From Brasilonema sennae CENA114 (GTDB lineage Bacteria; Cyanobacteriota; Cyanobacteriia; Cyanobacteriales; Nostocaceae): a stretch of 64,000 nt of DNA. Below, piece by piece: positions 25,189 through 34,359 of the stretch (within the stretch, counting starts at the first letter, position 1; every line of letters begins with the position of its first letter). Made by a program: the position numbers and the translations under genes. The notes under the pieces are model-generated. The model was not told the DNA's origin, searched no databases, and saw nothing but the letters and a program-made list of their open reading frames with translations. The stretch covers positions 4,554,399 to 4,618,398 of the forward strand of contig NZ_CP030118.1 in NCBI RefSeq assembly GCF_006968745.1, in the 5' to 3' direction.

Positions 25189-25965
25189 ATGTTGTCTAAT
25201 TCCCTGACTGGTAATAAAAAACCCTTTCGTCTGATTACAATTCCTGTCAGTCATTATTGTGAAAAAGTAAGATGGGCACTTACAAAACTGAAAGTTCCTT
25301 ACATTGAAGAGCCTCATCTACCACTATTTCATCTATTAGCAACTGGTCGAGTTGGTGGAAAATCAACTCCTGTTCTTATTACTGAAGCTAGTACTTTCAC
25401 TGATTCAACTGAGATCTTACGTTACCTAGACAAAGTTGCCCCTGATAACGCTAAGTTATACCCCACTCACCCTGACTCACGGCGACAAGTAGAACAACTA
25501 GAAGATTTATTTGACGAGCAACTTGGACCTGCTACACGCCGTTGGATTTATTTTCACACCATGAATAACTCCAAGTTGATGCAACGTACATGGTGTAATG
25601 GTGTGCCTTTTGTTGAAGGAGTATTATTTCCAGTCGTTTTTCCTATTGTCCGCTCAATTGTTCGGCAGAAACTAAACATAACTCAAGAGTCTGATGCACA
25701 AGATTACGAACAAATCAAGAGCATTTTTAAGCAAGTGAGCGAATTATTGGCAGATGGACGTACTTATTTAGTTGGAAACAGCTTTTCTGCTGCTGATCTC
25801 ACCTTTGCGGCGCTTGCTACTCCCGTTGTTAGACCACCAGAACATCCAATGAGTTCTGCTAGCTTGGAGGAATTGCCATCCAAAATGGTATCTGAGATTA
25901 AGAAATTCCGCGAAACCCCAGCAGGAGCTTTTGCACTGCGTCTTTATCACGATAGAAATTATTAA
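25189..25965 (+). CDS. Glutathione S-transferase family protein
   Basis: This 258-residue protein has a thioredoxin-like N-terminal domain (ITIPVSHYCEKVRWALTKLKVPY; STPVLITEASTFTDSTEILRYLD) and an all-helical C-terminal domain (TYLVGNSFSAADLTFAALATPVV). The SHYCEK motif puts a cysteine near the active site. It lies 62 bp after panB in the same direction, likely one transcript controlled by the TetR regulator. Role: conjugation or reduction of electrophiles; the substrate is unknown. Confidence 0.85.
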   Translation: MLSNSLTGNKKPFRLITIPVSHYCEKVRWALTKLKVPYIEEPHLPLFHLLATGRVGGKSTPVLITEASTFTDSTEILRYLDKVAPDNAKLYPTHPDSRRQVEQLEDLFDEQLGPATRRWIYFHTMNNSKLMQRTWCNGVPFVEGVLFPVVFPIVRSIVRQKLNITQESDAQDYEQIKSIFKQVSELLADGRTYLVGNSFSAADLTFAALATPVVRPPEHPMSSASLEELPSKMVSEIKKFRETPAGAFALRLYHDRNY

Positions 25966-26033
25966 ATATGGGAATGAAAAGCTATCTCAAGACTCTTTTG
26001 TTGAGAGAAAGAGAAAATTTTTTGTTCATTTAC

Positions 26034-26047
26034 AGACCGAACGGTTT
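26034..26047. promoter_or_regulatory. TetR-type operator 3 (AGACCGAACGGTTT)
   Basis: This is an imperfect copy of the dyad upstream of the TetR gene, 30 bp before the second GST start. It suggests separate control of that gene by the same repressor. Confidence 0.5.
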
Positions 26048-26077
26048 TTTTGCTAATGAGTTTAGGAGAAATTATCA

Positions 26078-26764
26078 ATGCTCAAGTTTTACTACAACCC
26101 CCGCTCACCTATGGCTCGTCGTGTATGGCAAACTTTACTCGAAAAGGAAATTTTATTTGATCCAATTTTGTTGAGCTTAAATGGTGACCAATTGCAACCA
26201 GAGTATTTGAACCTTAACCCTTTTCATCATGTTCCAGTGATAGTTGATGACGGTTTACGAGTGATAGAATCTTTGGCAATTTTGGACTATTTAGAAGCTA
26301 AGTACCCCACACCTGCACTTTTGCCTAAAGAAGCTGAGGCGTTAGCAACAGTAAGGATGGTTCAAATGGTGGCGACACATGAGTTACTGCCAAAAATGAT
26401 TTCTTTAATTTCTGAAACTGAGGATTCACCAAAATGTTTACAAGCAAAGGAACATATAGATAAAGTCCTAAAATTTTTGACAGATTGTTTAGGAAATAGT
26501 TCTTATTTTGGTGGCGAACAGTTAACTCTAGCAGATATTGTCGCTGGATGTGATTTGTCTTTATTACCTAAGTTAGGCGTTTCTTTTAGTCATTACCCCA
26601 AACTAAATGACTGGTTTGAGCGCTTGATGCAGCGAGAAGCATGGCAAAAGACGGAACTGAGTACAGAAGACTTTGAAAAATTTAAACGAGTTTTTGTAAA
26701 GCTACGTAGCCGTAAGTTGACCAACAAGCACCGGGTGCACCCGGTGCAGGAGGAGAAGACTTAG
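26078..26764 (+). CDS. Glutathione S-transferase family protein
   Basis: This 228-residue protein has a TAGGAG Shine-Dalgarno before the ATG. The N-terminal thioredoxin-like domain reads MLKFYYNPRSPMARRVWQTL with the cis-proline HVPVIVDDG and the ESLAILDYLE glutathione-binding segment. The helical domain has SYFGGEQLTLADIVAG. The last residues (KHRVHPVQEEKT) are encoded over a perfect 18-bp palindrome at 26729-26746, possibly a repeat that replaced the native C-terminus. It belongs to the TetR-panB-GST group. Confidence 0.85.
   Translation: MLKFYYNPRSPMARRVWQTLLEKEILFDPILLSLNGDQLQPEYLNLNPFHHVPVIVDDGLRVIESLAILDYLEAKYPTPALLPKEAEALATVRMVQMVATHELLPKMISLISETEDSPKCLQAKEHIDKVLKFLTDCLGNSSYFGGEQLTLADIVAGCDLSLLPKLGVSFSHYPKLNDWFERLMQREAWQKTELSTEDFEKFKRVFVKLRSRKLTNKHRVHPVQEEKT
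26729..26746. repeat. Perfect 18-bp palindrome CACCGGGTGCACCCGGTG
   Basis: This lies inside the 3' end of the GST gene. It could be a terminator stem or a mobile palindrome. Confidence 0.5.
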
Positions 26765-26786
26765 CTTAGTGTGCGCGGTGAAGTGC

Positions 26787-27962
26787 TTAAAAGTTGTAAC
26801 CAACACCAAGCACTAGCCCAACATCAGTTTGATCAAGGAAACCAACGTTTAGACCAGCAGTGGCGGTAAACTCAGGTGATAAGGGCACATCCACACCACC
26901 AGTCAGAAGAAAGCCGACGCTGCTATCTCCACTTGTGGAAATTGCCGCTCCTGCCCCAACGTAAGGAATAAAATTTATTTGTTCTTCTTCAAAGTCTGTG
27001 ACTGGTTTAATTGGAAAGTCAAATGTTACAGGCAGAAGAAACACAGCATTATCGCTGAATACAGCAGCAGGGCGAAAAGAAAAGTTTTTCGTTATACCAA
27101 TTTTGCTAAAGATAGTGAAGGCACCTTCAGCTAGAGCAGTATCGCCGCCACTGAATCCAATATTTGGACCGATTCCGATATAGTTACGAGTTGCTCTAAC
27201 AGGTAACAGTTCTGATGCTCCGTTTCGTATTGGTGGCGTCGGAGCGGGTGAAGGTATTGAAGTTGGCGCTGGCGCTGGTATTGAAGTCGGCGCTGGCGCT
27301 GGTGTTAAAGTCGGCGCGGGTGATGGTATTGAAGTTGGCGCGGGTGATGGTGTTAAAGTCGGCGCGGGCGCTGGTGTTAAAGTCGGCGCGGGTGATGGTA
27401 TTGAAGTTGGCGCGGGTGATGGTATTGAAGTTGGCGCGGGTGATGGTATTGAAGTTGGCGCTGGGGTTGGTCTTAAAGTTGGCGCGGGTGATGGTATTGA
27501 AGTTGGCGCTGGGGTTGGTCTTAAAGTTGGCGCTGGGGTTGGTCTTAAAGTTGGCGTTAGGGTTGGAGTTGGCGTTGGCGCTGGTGTTAAAGTCGGCGTT
27601 GGGGTTGGGGTTGGGCTGAGCGGATTTTCTGGAGGTGTTGGGCTGAGGGGGTTTTCTGGAGGTGTTGGACTAGGTGTCTGATTTTGTAAAGGTGTTGGGC
27701 TTGGACTGAGCGGATTTTCTGGAGGTGTAGGACTAGGTGTCTGATTTTGTGAAGGTGTTGGGGTAGGGCTGACGGGATTTTCTGGAGGTGTTTGGCTGAT
27801 CGGATTTTTTGCAGGTGGTAAGGTTAATGGTGTTGTTGGCGATCGATTAACAGCTGAAGGTTGCGCTAAGGATGGTTGTAGAGAAATAGCTAAACTCGTA
27901 ATACCTAGTAAAGAAGTTTTAGACAAAACTAATCTCAGCTTTGTAAGTAATTTTTGATTCAT
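26787..27962 (-). CDS. Pro/Thr-rich protein with C-terminal outer-membrane beta-barrel
   Basis: This 391-residue protein has a signal peptide (about 1-33). A linker of about 200 residues is built from PTPAPT / SIPSPAPT repeats; its DNA is a long imperfect tandem repeat (27240-27610). A C-terminal domain of about 150 residues (RNYIGIGPNIGFSGG, PYVGAGAAIS, LTGGVDVPLSPEFTATAGLNVG) has alternating beta strands and ends in aromatic Phe, typical of an outer-membrane barrel. The Pro/Thr linker probably spans the periplasm or peptidoglycan. Repeat number is likely variable between strains. Specific function unknown. Confidence 0.75.
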   Translation of the reverse strand: MNQKLLTKLRLVLSKTSLLGITSLAISLQPSLAQPSAVNRSPTTPLTLPPAKNPISQTPPENPVSPTPTPSQNQTPSPTPPENPLSPSPTPLQNQTPSPTPPENPLSPTPPENPLSPTPTPTPTLTPAPTPTPTLTPTLRPTPAPTLRPTPAPTSIPSPAPTLRPTPAPTSIPSPAPTSIPSPAPTSIPSPAPTLTPAPAPTLTPSPAPTSIPSPAPTLTPAPAPTSIPAPAPTSIPSPAPTPPIRNGASELLPVRATRNYIGIGPNIGFSGGDTALAEGAFTIFSKIGITKNFSFRPAAVFSDNAVFLLPVTFDFPIKPVTDFEEEQINFIPYVGAGAAISTSGDSSVGFLLTGGVDVPLSPEFTATAGLNVGFLDQTDVGLVLGVGYNF

Positions 27963-28403
27963 TTATCACTCCTCTAAATATCAACACACACCGAAGACAT
28001 AAATAGACGGATCGCAGGCTGGTACTTGAAGCTAGAAGGTAGACAGCCCAAAGGTATGAGCAAATAAAGCTTGTAAAATCGGTTTTGGAGTGTAGCAGCT
28101 CGCCGAATGATGCGTTTATAAGCATTGCGGCAGCGCTTAACACACTCTACATAATCTCATGTTTTTTAGCTTCAAGTACTTGTGTTTCGTTTTTTTTAAG
28201 TAAAATGATACTAAAAATATAACGTAATAAGTCCAATTTTAAGTTTATGATTTTATGATATATTTTTGCTAAAATCAATTTCAAATATTCATTTAGCTTG
28301 ATTATTATGCTTTTCCTAATTGATAGAAAAATTTTCAGTTATTTGTCTGATTATTTAAACATTGGTTCGGATAATGTATCCTGACGTAATATAAGATTAA
28401 AAA
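27963..28403. other. AT-rich intergenic region
   Basis: This separates two minus-strand genes. I see no gene, no clear hairpin and no repeat worth naming. Confidence 0.4.
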
Positions 28404-29921
28404 TTATTGGCAGCGTACAATATTATTACTTCCTTGCAATTTTCCCCGCTGCCAAATTCCACTATAACGCAAGCCGTCTTTAGATATCAACGTACCTTGA
28501 CCATCAAACTGGTTGTTTTTGAATTCTCCTATATATTGACAACCATTTTTGTAGATAAATTTTCCTGTGCCTTGAAAAGAATTCTTATCAAACTGACCTA
28601 CGTAACGCTCACCATTTCCACGTACCAAGTTTCCACAACCACTATATACTCCATTTTTTAGTTCTCCATCATATCGAGAAGATCCACCCAACTTGCGATC
28701 AGGAAAGACTATGATTCCTTTGCCTGTCAGTGGTGAATTCTTTGGGAAACCATAAACTGTGGCTGAACCAATTTTCCTACCGGGCGTACTTGGTTGAGCT
28801 AGTATTGGTGTTTCTGGGCAAACCAGTTGCACGTCATATGTGGTTTGTGGCGAGTCAGGTGTGGGTTGTTTGGAATCAGCGACGGTTTTTTGTGAATCGG
28901 GTGTGGGTTGTCCTGAATCAGCGACGGGTTTTTCTAGATCGATTGTGGGTTGTCTCCAAAAACTCATAAATAACAATCCCACTCCGATTAGCACACCCAC
29001 GCCAACTCCAGTACCAATTAATACTTTTTGGTAAAGTTTCAATTCTCGTCGTGTTGGGGTTGGTAATGGTGGTACCGGTGGTGGCGATGGTGAGGGTAAT
29101 GAAGATGGTCTTAGCGCTTGCAACGCCTCGGATGCTGTTTGATAACGTTTATTGAAGTTATGGCGCACCATTCTATCTAATACATCTGCCAGTCTAGGGC
29201 TAACCGAAGCCCGATTTCGCCAAATGACTTCCAAAGTTTCAGAGTTTTTTGGCAGTTCTTGAGGTCTGATCCCAGTTAAAGCATAAATTCCCAGCATCCC
29301 CACTGCATAAACATCGCTGCTTAACTTGGGATACCCATTCAATTGCTCGCTGGGCATATAGCCATAAGTACCAACAATAACGGAGACGTTTGTTTGCCCT
29401 TGAGCATTGACTACTAATGCGCTAATTTGCTTGACAGCGCCAAAGTCTATCAATACTATCTTGCCGTCTGTCTTGCGCCGCATTAAATTTTGTGGTTTGA
29501 TGTCTCGGTGAATGATATTCTTATTGTGAACAAATGTAAGAATTTGTAAAACTTCCTGTAATAGCTGTGTTACTTCAGCTTCATTTAACCTCTTACCAGG
29601 AAAAATTTCCCCACTTAAATCGTGCCCATCTATAAATTTTTGTACTAAATAAAATTCGCCGTTTTCTTCAAAGTGGGCGAAAAGTCGCGGAATTTGACTG
29701 GACTCATTGCCTAAGCTATATAAAACCTTTGCTTCTCTGTCAAATAACACTCTGGCAAGTTGCAAATCTTCTTGATTTTGCATTTGCTTGAGGTTTTTGA
29801 CAACACACAGAGGATGATCGGGTAAATCTAAATCTTCAGCTAAATAAGTAACTCCAAAGGCACCGCTTCCTAAGAGTCTGACAATTTTGTAGCGCTGGCG
29901 GAGAATTTGACCGATAAGCAT
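28404..29921 (-). CDS. Serine/threonine protein kinase with MORN repeats
   Basis: This 505-residue protein has an N-terminal Hanks-type kinase domain (about 10-275): Gly loop LGSGAFGVTYLAED, catalytic IIHRDIKPQNLM, metal-binding DFGAVKQ and VGTYGYMPSEQ. A proline linker is followed by a membrane helix (about 300-325). Outside, a region with DSGQPTPDS / DSKQPTPDS repeats leads to four MORN motifs (YDGELKNGVYSGCG, YVGQFDKNSFQGTG, YIGEFKNNQFDGQG, YSGIWQRGKLQG). It is a membrane receptor-like kinase; the MORN part may sense surface or lipid state. Substrates are unknown. Confidence 0.88.
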   Translation of the reverse strand: MLIGQILRQRYKIVRLLGSGAFGVTYLAEDLDLPDHPLCVVKNLKQMQNQEDLQLARVLFDREAKVLYSLGNESSQIPRLFAHFEENGEFYLVQKFIDGHDLSGEIFPGKRLNEAEVTQLLQEVLQILTFVHNKNIIHRDIKPQNLMRRKTDGKIVLIDFGAVKQISALVVNAQGQTNVSVIVGTYGYMPSEQLNGYPKLSSDVYAVGMLGIYALTGIRPQELPKNSETLEVIWRNRASVSPRLADVLDRMVRHNFNKRYQTASEALQALRPSSLPSPSPPPVPPLPTPTRRELKLYQKVLIGTGVGVGVLIGVGLLFMSFWRQPTIDLEKPVADSGQPTPDSQKTVADSKQPTPDSPQTTYDVQLVCPETPILAQPSTPGRKIGSATVYGFPKNSPLTGKGIIVFPDRKLGGSSRYDGELKNGVYSGCGNLVRGNGERYVGQFDKNSFQGTGKFIYKNGCQYIGEFKNNQFDGQGTLISKDGLRYSGIWQRGKLQGSNNIVRCQ

Positions 29922-30192
29922 TACTATTTAACCAAGAACAAAATGAATTCTCTTAAATTTTGGCACATACAACCTAATCGCCCAACTCCTTTGTTTGTGC
30001 AAGTGAACAGAGAGTTTTTCACCTGCTTGGCAAAACGAATGGTATAACTATATAATGACACGGCAGTAAGCACGGATACTCTTAGCGTCGAATCCATAAG
30101 ATGCGATGCTCTCTTCTCTTTTTATAACACTGCATTCCTTCGTGTGGGAAAGCAATAGACTACTGCCTTTAAGTACGATAGCTTACAATTAG

Positions 30193-30369
30193 ATGGCACG
30201 GGTACTGAAAGTTTCCCTAAATATGCGACTTGATGCCGATGTGGTAGCCTGGTTAAAGAACCGACAGTCACGAGGCTATCAGACCCTGATCAACTTTGTC
30301 CTTCGGGAGTACATGCTCAAACACCAGTCTGAGGCTGTTCGCGGAGTAATGACCAACAAAAGCAGCTAA
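30193..30369 (+). CDS. BrnA-like ribbon-helix-helix antitoxin, orphan
   Basis: ATG at 30193, 58 residues: MARVLKVSLNMRLDAD, then WLKNRQSRGYQTLINFVL and REYM. The RLDADVVxW...GYQTxINxVLREYM pattern is that of the BrnA antitoxin family, a ribbon-helix-helix DNA-binding protein. No brnT-like toxin gene is adjacent, so it may be a solitary remnant of a toxin-antitoxin pair or a small regulator. It precedes xisH by about 60 bp in the same direction. Confidence 0.65.
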   Translation: MARVLKVSLNMRLDADVVAWLKNRQSRGYQTLINFVLREYMLKHQSEAVRGVMTNKSS

Positions 30370-30452
30370 GAAGCGACCGAATAAAAATATTGAACTGTGC
30401 CGAACTGTAAGCAATAGAGCCTGTCTGATGCCCGCTAGAGATCTATTCCATA

Positions 30453-30845
30453 ATGCTGGTCAAAAATGCACTTCATAAGGATGATTGGGTCATTACCCAC
30501 GATCCCCTAACTTTGGATCTGCGAGATCGCCAATTGCATGTTGATCTTGGAGCAGAAAAACTAATTGCTGCACAGAAAGATAACCAGCAAATTGCTGTTG
30601 AAATCAAGAGTTTTGTCGCGCCTTCTAATGTTTCCGAGTTTCATATGGCGCTAGGACAATTTTTGAACTACCGACTTATTTTACGTCTGAAGCAGCCACA
30701 ACGAATTCTCTATCTAGCAGTCCCACTGGACATTTATGAAGATTTTTTTTCTGAAGAACTCCCTCAGCTTAGTCTAAAGGAATATCAGATCAAGGTTTTG
30801 GTATTCGATCCTGAACTGGAGGTCATCACACAGTGGATAAACTAA
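30453..30845 (+). CDS. xisH: XisH family protein, 5' end frameshifted
   Basis: This 130-residue protein matches XisH, an endonuclease-like fold implicated with XisI in excision of the fdxN element in heterocysts. Motifs: LHVDLGAEKLIAAQKDNQQIAVEIKSF and FHMALGQFLNYRL. The normal start (MPARDLFHNAVKNALHKDDW) is recognisable from the ATG at 30428, but an extra G at 30458/30459 shifts the frame. The ATG at 30453 restores it with the loss of about 10 residues. The core is intact, so it may still work. It overlaps xisI by 13 bp. Confidence 0.82.
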   Translation: MLVKNALHKDDWVITHDPLTLDLRDRQLHVDLGAEKLIAAQKDNQQIAVEIKSFVAPSNVSEFHMALGQFLNYRLILRLKQPQRILYLAVPLDIYEDFFSEELPQLSLKEYQIKVLVFDPELEVITQWIN

Positions 30846-31168
30846 ACCAGTACCGTCAAGCAATCAAGCAAATTTTGACGCGCTATAGTCAGATCAAGCC
30901 TTCCTTTGGCGAGATTGAGCGCTATACTGCATTTGATACTGAGCAAGATCACTATCAGGTGATTAGCGTTGGCTGGGAAAATCGTCGTCGCGTTTATGGA
31001 TGCTTAATCCACATTGATATCAAAAGCGACCAAATTTGGATTCAATACGATGGCACGGAAGATGGAATCGCTAATGAGTTAGTGGAGTTAGGCGTTCCCA
31101 AAGACAACATTGTTCTGGCATACAAATCTCCGTTTATGCGTAAATATACTGATTTTGCCGTAGGATAA
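30833..31168 (+). CDS. xisI: XisI family protein
   Basis: This 111-residue protein is typical of XisI in length and motifs (YRQAIKQILTRY, YGCLIHIDIKSDQIWIQYDGTEDGIANELVELGVPK, DIVLAYKSP-like NIVLAYKSP). The start overlaps the end of xisH, so the pair is translationally coupled. XisH/XisI homologues are numerous in cyanobacteria and most are not near an excisable element. They behave like a two-gene mobile or toxin-antitoxin-like unit. No fdxN-element recombinase (xisF) is seen here. Confidence 0.88.
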   Translation: MDKLNQYRQAIKQILTRYSQIKPSFGEIERYTAFDTEQDHYQVISVGWENRRRVYGCLIHIDIKSDQIWIQYDGTEDGIANELVELGVPKDNIVLAYKSPFMRKYTDFAVG

Positions 31169-31216
31169 AATTATGAAAGTTTAGTATTTTAAAATAATAT
31201 AAATATGGAAAGAAAT

Positions 31217-32536
31217 ATGGAAAAACAAACAATTCATGTTATTGGAGGTGGACTAGCTGGGACAGAAGCAGCTTGGCAAATAGCCTCTGTTGGAATATCG
31301 GTCGTTCTGTGGGAAATGCGCCCAAATCGCTTCGGTGGTGCACATCACACGGAACATTTAGCGGAATTGGTGTGTAGCAATTCTTTTGGGGCAATGGCAA
31401 GCGATCGCGCCGCTGGTCTTTTGCATGAAGAACTACGCCAACTCAATTCTATTGTCATCTCAAAAGCGGATGAACACGCAGTTCCCGCTGGTGGGGCGCT
31501 TGCAGTCGATAGAGGACAATTTAGTCAGGATTTGACGCAAACTCTCGCTCAGCATCCTCTGATTGAACTGCGTCGAGAGGCATTACGTGTTATCCCTGAA
31601 GGAATTGTCGTTTTGGCAACTGGTCCTTTAACAAGTCCGGAATTGGCAGAAGATTTACGCCGTTTCACAGGGATGGAATACCTCAGCTTTTTTGATGCCG
31701 CAAGCCCAATCATTGTGGGAGAATCGATTAACCACGATATTGCTTTTCTCGCCTCTCGTTACGATAAGGGTGAAGCTGCATATTTAAACTGCCCGATGAA
31801 TAAAGAGCAGTACTTGCAGTTTTGGCAAGAACTGCGTACTGCTGAACAAGTGGAATTGAAGGATTTTGAACGGGAAACGGCGAAATTTTTTGAAGCTTGT
31901 TTACCAATTGAGGAACTCGCACGCCGAGGGGAAGACACGATGCGTTATGGTCCTCTTAAGCCAGTCGGGTTATCGGATAGTCGTACCGGAGAACGCCCTT
32001 ATGCTGTGATACAGTTGCGGCAAGAAGACAAAGCAGGTCAACTTTGGAATATGGTAGGATTCCAAACAAATCTGCGTTGGGGTGAGCAAAAGCGTATTTT
32101 CCAAATGATTCCTGGTTTGGAAAATGCTGAGTTCGTGCGGTTGGGAGTCATGCACCGCAACACCTTTCTCAACGCGCCTGTGCTGATGCAGCCTAGTTTG
32201 CAATTTATCAACCGTCCAACGTTACTAGCTGCTGGACAGATAATTGGAACTGAAGGATATACTGCAGCCGCAGCCGGTGGTTGGTTGGCGGGAACGAATG
32301 CAGCGCGGCTGGCTTTGGGGAAAGAACCTTTGACTCTACCCAAGACGACGATGATGGGGTCACTGTTTGAGTTTATCAGTTCCGCTTCGCCTAAGCATTT
32401 TCAACCGATGCCTCCTAATTTTGGGATATTACCAGAATTGGGTCAGAAAATCAAAAATAAACAAGAGCGTTACGGACGTTATCGCGATCGCGCTTTGGCT
32501 GACTTGAAGGAATTGATAAACAGTGTTCAGCAGTAA
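31217..32536 (+). CDS. trmFO: Methylenetetrahydrofolate-tRNA-(uracil-54-C5)-methyltransferase
   Basis: TrmFO is a flavoprotein that makes m5U54 in tRNA using methylene-tetrahydrofolate and FADH2. I prefer the second ATG (31217, MEKQTIHVIGGGLAG, 439 residues), as GGAAAGA lies just upstream; 31205 is the alternative. Visible are the Rossmann FAD motif GGGLAGTEAAW, the TrmFO signature LVCSNSFGAMASDRAAGLLHEELR, the KPVGLSDSRTGERPYAVIQLRQED region and the C-terminal GTEGYTAAAAGGWLAG. Length is normal and no residues look damaged. It is apparently monocistronic. Confidence 0.93.
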   Translation: MEKQTIHVIGGGLAGTEAAWQIASVGISVVLWEMRPNRFGGAHHTEHLAELVCSNSFGAMASDRAAGLLHEELRQLNSIVISKADEHAVPAGGALAVDRGQFSQDLTQTLAQHPLIELRREALRVIPEGIVVLATGPLTSPELAEDLRRFTGMEYLSFFDAASPIIVGESINHDIAFLASRYDKGEAAYLNCPMNKEQYLQFWQELRTAEQVELKDFERETAKFFEACLPIEELARRGEDTMRYGPLKPVGLSDSRTGERPYAVIQLRQEDKAGQLWNMVGFQTNLRWGEQKRIFQMIPGLENAEFVRLGVMHRNTFLNAPVLMQPSLQFINRPTLLAAGQIIGTEGYTAAAAGGWLAGTNAARLALGKEPLTLPKTTMMGSLFEFISSASPKHFQPMPPNFGILPELGQKIKNKQERYGRYRDRALADLKELINSVQQ

Positions 32537-32658
32537 AGTGCTGAGTCAGGGAGAGACTTCTAATTCTGAATTCTGTTCGCGCAGCGTGCCCGTTGGGCAT
32601 ATTTTGAATTTTGAATTGTCTTGTCCCCTTGTCCTTCATCAAGACTCAGAACTCAGGA

Positions 32659-32979
32659 CTATTTTGATATCCTTCGCTGGTCTTGAATTGTTTCGTCGTT
32701 GGTTGTAGCTATTCCGTGTATACCGATCGCTGCGATCGTTATACCAATAAAACCCCAAGTCCCATTTGTGAATGCATTCATCCGATGAACGAAACTACGA
32801 TGATAGGCAAGATCCAACTGTCTATTATTGGTTCTTCCATCCCTAGCTAACTTGTCCACATATCTTTCAGTTCTTTGTAACTCCGTATACTCAGTGTTAA
32901 ACGAGTAAAGCGATGATCCCGCTATCAATAAACCTGGAATAACCAAGGCAATAAAGAGAATTGCTCTGCCTATGCTCAT
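32659..32979 (-). CDS. Small membrane protein, hypothetical
   Basis: This 106-residue protein has two membrane segments (about 5-28, ILFIALVIPGLLIAGSS, and 73-93, TWGFIGITIAAIGIHGI). A charged intermembrane stretch contains YTELQRTERYVDKLARDG. I do not recognise a family. Nothing nearby explains its function. Confidence 0.55.
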   Translation of the reverse strand: MSIGRAILFIALVIPGLLIAGSSLYSFNTEYTELQRTERYVDKLARDGRTNNRQLDLAYHRSFVHRMNAFTNGTWGFIGITIAAIGIHGIATTNDETIQDQRRISK

Positions 32980-33226
32980 ACAACCTCGTTAGGCAATATA
33001 TTTGAGTTAATGCTGACATGGCGAGCATTTATTGATAGTATCTGGCGAACAAATTAGAAAAATCGTCCACTCTGAGATGACATCGTGTCCGGGAATAACA
33101 GTCATGAAATTTCCGACCATACCCTGGGAAATCTAATATCAAGAGCATGAAAAAAGCTCAACTTCCAGAACATCAGGGAAAAATGAGCAGCGATTTCTTC
33201 TTATATTTTGCTGCACATTATGCATC

Positions 33227-33465
33227 TATAGCAACCTAAATCATAAGCCTTGCGGGTACGCTGTGCATAGGGAACAGCGGCACGCTTTGCGCTTACGTGA
33301 GCAAACTTGATCCTCGAAGATCCCCGACTTCGTAAAAGTTGTCGGGGATCTGTGGCTTTCAATTTTCACAAATCAAATAGGATCGCTATATGCACACTGT
33401 TGATACTGCTTATATCAAGCTTATCGATGAGTTGGATTTTTCACAAATGATTTAGGATTGCTATA
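33227..33465. repeat. MITE-like element with TATAGCAA-CCTAAATCA ends
   Basis: Left end 33227-33243 and right end 33448-33465 are near-inverted copies (TATAGCAACCTAAATCA / TGATTTAGGATTGCTATA). Inside lie a GATCCCCGAC hairpin (33317-33349) and HIP-type repeats. Similar ends recur at about 47341 and 46120. Confidence 0.55.
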
Positions 33466-33487
33466 TATGACAAAGATAACTGGAAAA

Positions 33488-33865
33488 ATGACCCTTACTT
33501 TTAATCCAATAATTTACAGCGAATTGCTATCTAAACATCAACCTCGAATTATCAAAAGTGAAGAGGAAAACGAGAAATTTCTCGCAATCGTTGAAGAACT
33601 GCTTTCTCGTGCTAAGCTGACTCCAGAAGAAGATGCTGTGTTGGAACTATTGGTAAGACTGATTGAGGATTTTGAAGATAAGCACTATGAGATTAATGCC
33701 TCAACGCCACACTCAAGACTCCTTCATTTGATAGAGGCTAGGAGTCTGGAAAAAGCTGAGAAGAGTGAAAATTTTTGGTTCGAGGGACGTAACTACCGAA
33801 GTAGTCAATGGTCAGCTAGAAATCAGTAAAGAACAAGCTGAGGCTTTAGGGGAGTTTTTCCAAGT
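33488..33865 (+). pseudogene. HigA-type antitoxin, frameshifted, 3' end replaced by a MITE
   Basis: The start MTLTFNPIIYSELL, with IIKSEEENEKFLAIVEELL and STPHSRLLHLIEAR, is typical of the HigA-like HTH antitoxin family of cyanobacteria. After LEKAE the frame slips by one base near 33763. The other frame continues the family (VKIFGSRDVTTEVVNGQLEISKEQAEALGEFFQV), and then a MITE begins at 33865, so both HTH and C-terminus are disrupted. No HigB toxin gene is seen upstream. Confidence 0.7.
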
Positions 33866-33985
33866 TACAGCGGTTTTCTGTAAGGTGGGCATTGCTCACC
33901 AATATCTCAAATCTCTATCACATAGGCTTTTATGAGCAATGCCCACCCTACAATGTGTGGTCTATTCATATGAAAACCGCTGTAA
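33865..33985. mobile_element. 121-bp MITE with 14-bp perfect terminal repeats
   Basis: The ends TTACAGCGGTTTTC and GAAAACCGCTGTAA are perfect inverted copies. TA at each boundary fits an IS630/Tc1-type target duplication. Inside is a GTGGGCATTGCTCA inverted pair. It is inserted in the HigA relic. Confidence 0.7.
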
Positions 33986-34236
33986 TCCGAGCTTGTTTTT
34001 GTCAAATTAGGCGATCGCTTCGCTGCTGCGCTCCGCGCAGATCGCCCTGCATAACACCGCACTCTCTTGCAATCGCACTTCCTGCAAACGAAAGAAGGCC
34101 CTAGAAAGTTGGTGTCTTTGCAACCCAAGCAGCAGTCTAACAATCTGGTGTAGCGGACGGAATAAAGATCTTGGTCGCAAGTCAAAGCTATGCTATAATA
34201 GGTTAAAGTAGCAAACTTTGATGTTTACTACTTTAA

Positions 34237-34309
34237 GGGCGCGTGGCTCAGTGGATAGAGCAACAGGTTCCGGTCCTGTGGGTCGGGGGTTCAAATCCCT
34301 CCGCGCTCG
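34237..34309 (+). tRNA. tRNA-Arg (anticodon CCG)
   Basis: There are 73 bases: acceptor GGGCGCG / CGCGCTC (one G-T pair), D arm GCTC-AGTGGATA-GAGC, anticodon stem ACAGG / CCTGT with loop TTCCGGT, T arm GGGGG-TTCAAAT-CCCTC, discriminator G. Confidence 0.95.
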
Positions 34310-34359
34310 TTTTATGTACATTAACTAATTATTTGACAAGTAATTTGTCGGATATAATA

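Noticed and set aside
27215..27619. Plus-strand frame with LALVLKSA repeats
   Set aside because: It is antisense to the Pro/Thr-rich linker of the outer-membrane-like protein; repetition follows from that gene.
30453..31168. fdxN excision element suggested by xisH/xisI
   Set aside because: These homologues are common outside the fdxN element. No xisF-type recombinase or att repeats were seen.
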